Positions 5,676 to 7,498 of a DNA stretch of 7,498 nucleotides are shown here, piece after piece (the stretch's first letter is position 1; each line of letters begins with the position of its first letter). Origin of the DNA: Alphaproteobacteria bacterium. GTDB lineage: Bacteria > Pseudomonadota > Alphaproteobacteria > Sneathiellales > Sneathiellaceae. The notes beneath the pieces were generated by a model. That model did not search any database and was not told where the DNA came from. It saw only the letters and a program-made list of their open reading frames with translations. The stretch lies in assembly GCA_006226265.1 (NCBI GenBank), contig SBHH01000187.1, positions 1 to 7,498 on the forward strand, written 5' to 3'. The position numbers and the translations under genes were made by a program.

Positions 5676-7298
5676 TCAGACCTGGATATCGAGGTTGCCG
5701 TTCCCGCCGACAGAACCGGAAACCGCGGCCTGTGTCATTTGCGGAAGCGCGTCTTCTGTAATTGCGGCCTGTTCCGGCAGGCCATTTCCACCGTGCCCAT
5801 CATTGAACCCCGCGAACTGCTGCCCCGGGTTGTCCTGGCGCAGACTGAAGTTCAGGCTGTTTTGTCCGGTCTGGAACCCGGCATCCTGAAGCGAGCGTTC
5901 AAGGCTGTGAACATCGCGCTGCAGCATGTCGAGGGTGTGCGGCTTGTCGACAGCAACGGTTGCAATGACCCGACCGTCATGGCCGACTTCCAGCTTGACT
6001 TCGACACGGCCAAGCTCGGAGGGATGCAGGTTGATCTTGATATGATCCTGCCCTTCCTTGAAGGCTGTATTGAAATGCGATGCAAGCTGCGCTGCCGCCG
6101 GTGTGTTTCCCGATGCGCGGGCCGCGTTGTTTGCCTGGGCGGCGGAATTCGCGGCCGTTGCATCAACGCCCTGAACCGCCGCCTGATGAGTGGGCAGGGC
6201 CTGCGTAGTGGTTTCCGCGCCGGCGGCATGAACCGCGGCGGCGAAGGCGGGGGGCTGTTGCTGGGTATTGCTGTCTGCGCCGGTGAGGGCGGCGTTAGCA
6301 AATCCGGCGGCTTTGTTCTGGTCTCCGCCGCCTGCAAGACTGGCCGATACGAGATTCGTGCTGCTGGCAAGTGCCGTTTGGAAGCTGGACTTGCCTTTCT
6401 GCGATACCAAATGGATCGAGCCCTTACCGTCGCGCAGCATCTCGGCGATCTTGGAGGATAGTTCGTCCTTCTCCGCGATTTTTGCATTGGCATCGGCTCG
6501 GATCTTGTCAAGTGCGCCGCCGTCTGCCTGTTTCGCGGCCGATTTGACTGCGTCGGCGGTCTGCGGGACCACCGCTGCGGCGTCCGCCATCTTGGCGGAA
6601 GCATTCGCGGGCACCGTTACCTTGGCGGCGTCGGTGGCATTGGCCTGTTTTACTTCAGCCGGCTTGTCTGCGGCCTTCGCGGCAGCGGCAGCTTCGGCAG
6701 GGGTTGCCGTGGCACTCGTGTCCGCCGTTTGCGGCAGAGCGAATTTACCCGTCTCCTTCGTGGCAGCCTTGTCGGCCTTGGCCTCCTCCTGCGCGCCTGT
6801 TTTGTCGATATTGCCCGCAAGGGCGGCTTTGGCCTTATCGGCGGCCTGGCTGTCTGCATTAAGCGCAGCGGCTTTCTCCGGGCCTACAGGCGTGGTTTCG
6901 GCCTTGCCCTTTGCCGTTGCCGCAACTTCGGCGGCGGCAACCGCTTCACCGGTTTCGGCAGCGTCTTTCTTCTTGCTCTTTTCCTTGGGCACAGAGGCGA
7001 CGGCTTCTTCACCGCTGGCGGTTTTGTCCTTCGCGGTGCCATCGGTTTCGGTCTTCGCAGGCGTCTTCGCCTCGGTTTGGTCCGTGTGGGCGCTGTCTTT
7101 CGCCTCCGCTTTCGGGGCGGTGCGGGATTTGTCCTTGCTGATATCGGCGCTCTGTTCGCGCGCTTCCGCGCTGTCGCTCAGGTAAGTTGCGAAATCATCG
7201 CCCTTGTTCTCATTGCGCTCAGAGCCGCGCGGTGAGGGGGCGGTTGTCGTGCCGATTATCTGTCCAACATCCATCATTCTGCTCAACTTCATTTTCAT
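5676..7298 (-). CDS. fliK: Flagellar hook-length control protein FliK
   Basis: FliK is the secreted molecular ruler that stops hook growth and switches the export gate (FlhB) from hook to filament substrates. From the chosen ATG it has 540 residues, long against 405 in Salmonella. The family evidence is in the C-terminal domain (about 414-490), with IKINLHPSELGRVEVKLEV, the LxPxxLGxVEV signature, then DMLQRDVHSLERSLQDAGF. Residues 50-400 are low-complexity Ala/Lys/Thr/Glu/Asp-rich, the expected unfolded ruler. A short Gly/Asn-rich tail ends the protein. The open frame extends to a TTG at 7463, but that start has no ribosome binding site and would run through a sigma-54 promoter at 7336-7351, so it is rejected. 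Start candidates are ATGs at 7298, 7292, 7277 and 7274 (MKMKLSRMMDV); none has a strong Shine-Dalgarno, so the exact start is uncertain. Confidence 0.92.
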   Translation of the reverse strand: MKMKLSRMMDVGQIIGTTTAPSPRGSERNENKGDDFATYLSDSAEAREQSADISKDKSRTAPKAEAKDSAHTDQTEAKTPAKTETDGTAKDKTASGEEAVASVPKEKSKKKDAAETGEAVAAAEVAATAKGKAETTPVGPEKAAALNADSQAADKAKAALAGNIDKTGAQEEAKADKAATKETGKFALPQTADTSATATPAEAAAAAKAADKPAEVKQANATDAAKVTVPANASAKMADAAAVVPQTADAVKSAAKQADGGALDKIRADANAKIAEKDELSSKIAEMLRDGKGSIHLVSQKGKSSFQTALASSTNLVSASLAGGGDQNKAAGFANAALTGADSNTQQQPPAFAAAVHAAGAETTTQALPTHQAAVQGVDATAANSAAQANNAARASGNTPAAAQLASHFNTAFKEGQDHIKINLHPSELGRVEVKLEVGHDGRVIATVAVDKPHTLDMLQRDVHSLERSLQDAGFQTGQNSLNFSLRQDNPGQQFAGFNDGHGGNGLPEQAAITEDALPQMTQAAVSGSVGGNGNLDIQV

Positions 7299-7335
7299 GG
7301 GTTGCCGCCGGAGCGGATTTTCTCGCCTCCATTCA

Positions 7336-7351
7336 AGCAAGCATCGGGCCA
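7336..7351 (-). promoter_or_regulatory. Sigma-54 (RpoN) promoter of the fliK-flgD-flgE operon
   Basis: The minus strand reads TGGCCC-GATGC-TTGCT, matching the -24/-12 consensus TGGCAC-N5-TTGCW at all fixed positions but one, with the essential GG and GC at the correct 10-base separation. Transcription would start near 7325, about 26 bases before the ATG at 7298. Hook genes of alphaproteobacteria such as Caulobacter are typically sigma-54 dependent, which agrees with the genes downstream. Confidence 0.8.
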
Positions 7352-7428
7352 GTTTTTTAAAATTTTTAAATTCCTTGAAAAACAAGGCTTTGGCGGGCAA
7401 ACGGTGGACTGGCGTCCGGCTCGACGCG

Positions 7429-7445
7429 GCGGCAAAATTCGCCGC
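7429..7445. promoter_or_regulatory. Palindromic box GCGGCAA-N5-GCC, proximal enhancer candidate for fliK
   Basis: GCGGCAAAATTCGCCGC is an inverted repeat (GCGGC/GCCGC arms, AT-rich centre). Its centre is about 112 bases upstream of the inferred sigma-54 start site, a usual distance for an enhancer-binding protein. It shares GCGGCAA and the spaced GCC with the boxes at 7447-7463 and 2951-2967. FlbD, the flagellar NtrC-type activator, is the likely binder by analogy with Caulobacter ftr sites. Confidence 0.55.
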
Positions 7446-7446
7446 T

Positions 7447-7463
7447 GCGGCAATTCCTGCCAA
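7447..7463. promoter_or_regulatory. Palindromic box GCGGCAA-N5-GCC, distal enhancer candidate for fliK
   Basis: GCGGCAATTCCTGCCAA is the second tandem copy, starting 18 bases after the first and centred about 130 bases upstream of the inferred start site. Its right arm is less complete (TGCCAA rather than TTGCCGC). A partial related sequence, CGGCAAATTCG on the minus strand, lies further out at 7473-7483. Tandem sites about two helical turns apart suit an oligomerising sigma-54 activator. Confidence 0.5.
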
Positions 7464-7498
7464 AGGGGGAGACGAATTTGCCGATGCCGTTTACCGCC

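Noticed and set aside
6268..7185. Plus-strand Ala/Ser/Leu-rich open frame opposite fliK
   Set aside because: It is a mirror of the Ala/Lys-rich low-complexity region of FliK (GCN codons read backwards) and is not an independent gene.
7299..7463. N-terminal extension of FliK starting at TTG 7463
   Set aside because: It has no Shine-Dalgarno, runs through a sigma-54 promoter and operator-like boxes, and its residues do not resemble the rest of FliK.

Overview
The window is a stretch of a flagellar gene cluster from an alphaproteobacterium, with every supported gene on the minus strand. The order of transcription (right to left) is fliK, flgD, flgE, a SciP-like regulator, fliF, fliG and the start of fliH/flbE, which runs off the left edge. 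The alphaproteobacterial assignment rests on the SciP/DUF1153 regulator, found in that class, and on the gene order. From memory, Caulobacter has the same order: fliK-flgD-flgE-sciP followed by fliF-fliG-flbE-fliN-flbD. The moderately high GC and acidic protein composition would suit a marine or free-living rhodospirillale-like lineage, but the genus cannot be fixed from this sequence.

Right part (7498 to 3547): a hook-building operon. A good sigma-54 type -24/-12 element at 7336-7351 precedes fliK (hook-length control and export switching), then flgD (hook cap/scaffold) and flgE (hook subunit). The fliK frame stays open upstream through this promoter, but the promoter implies a start at about 7298. 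Two tandem palindromic boxes with the pattern GCGGCAA-N5-GCC lie about 100-130 bases upstream of the inferred start site, where an enhancer-binding protein would bind.

Middle (3546 to 2865): a 35-base hairpin follows flgE. Next comes sciP, a small helix-turn-helix protein related to the Caulobacter inhibitor of CtrA-dependent transcription. A classic intrinsic terminator follows sciP. The leader of fliF holds a third GCGGCAA-N5-GCC box and a CtrA-like TTAACC half-site, next to a possible TTGACA promoter.

Left part (2864 to 1): fliF (MS ring), fliG (rotor/switch protein) and the first codons of fliH/flbE, separated by 11-17 bases and surely one operon for the basal body and switch.

The proteins are ordinary members of known families. 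The most interesting layer is regulatory. The same palindrome occurs at both the sigma-54 hook promoter and the fliF promoter. This fits the Caulobacter FlbD scheme, in which one regulator binds ftr sites to activate hook genes and repress fliF. The CtrA-inhibitor homologue lies between the two units. That reading is inference from motif and synteny. I saw no mobile element, CRISPR array, RNA gene or unknown defence-like system.
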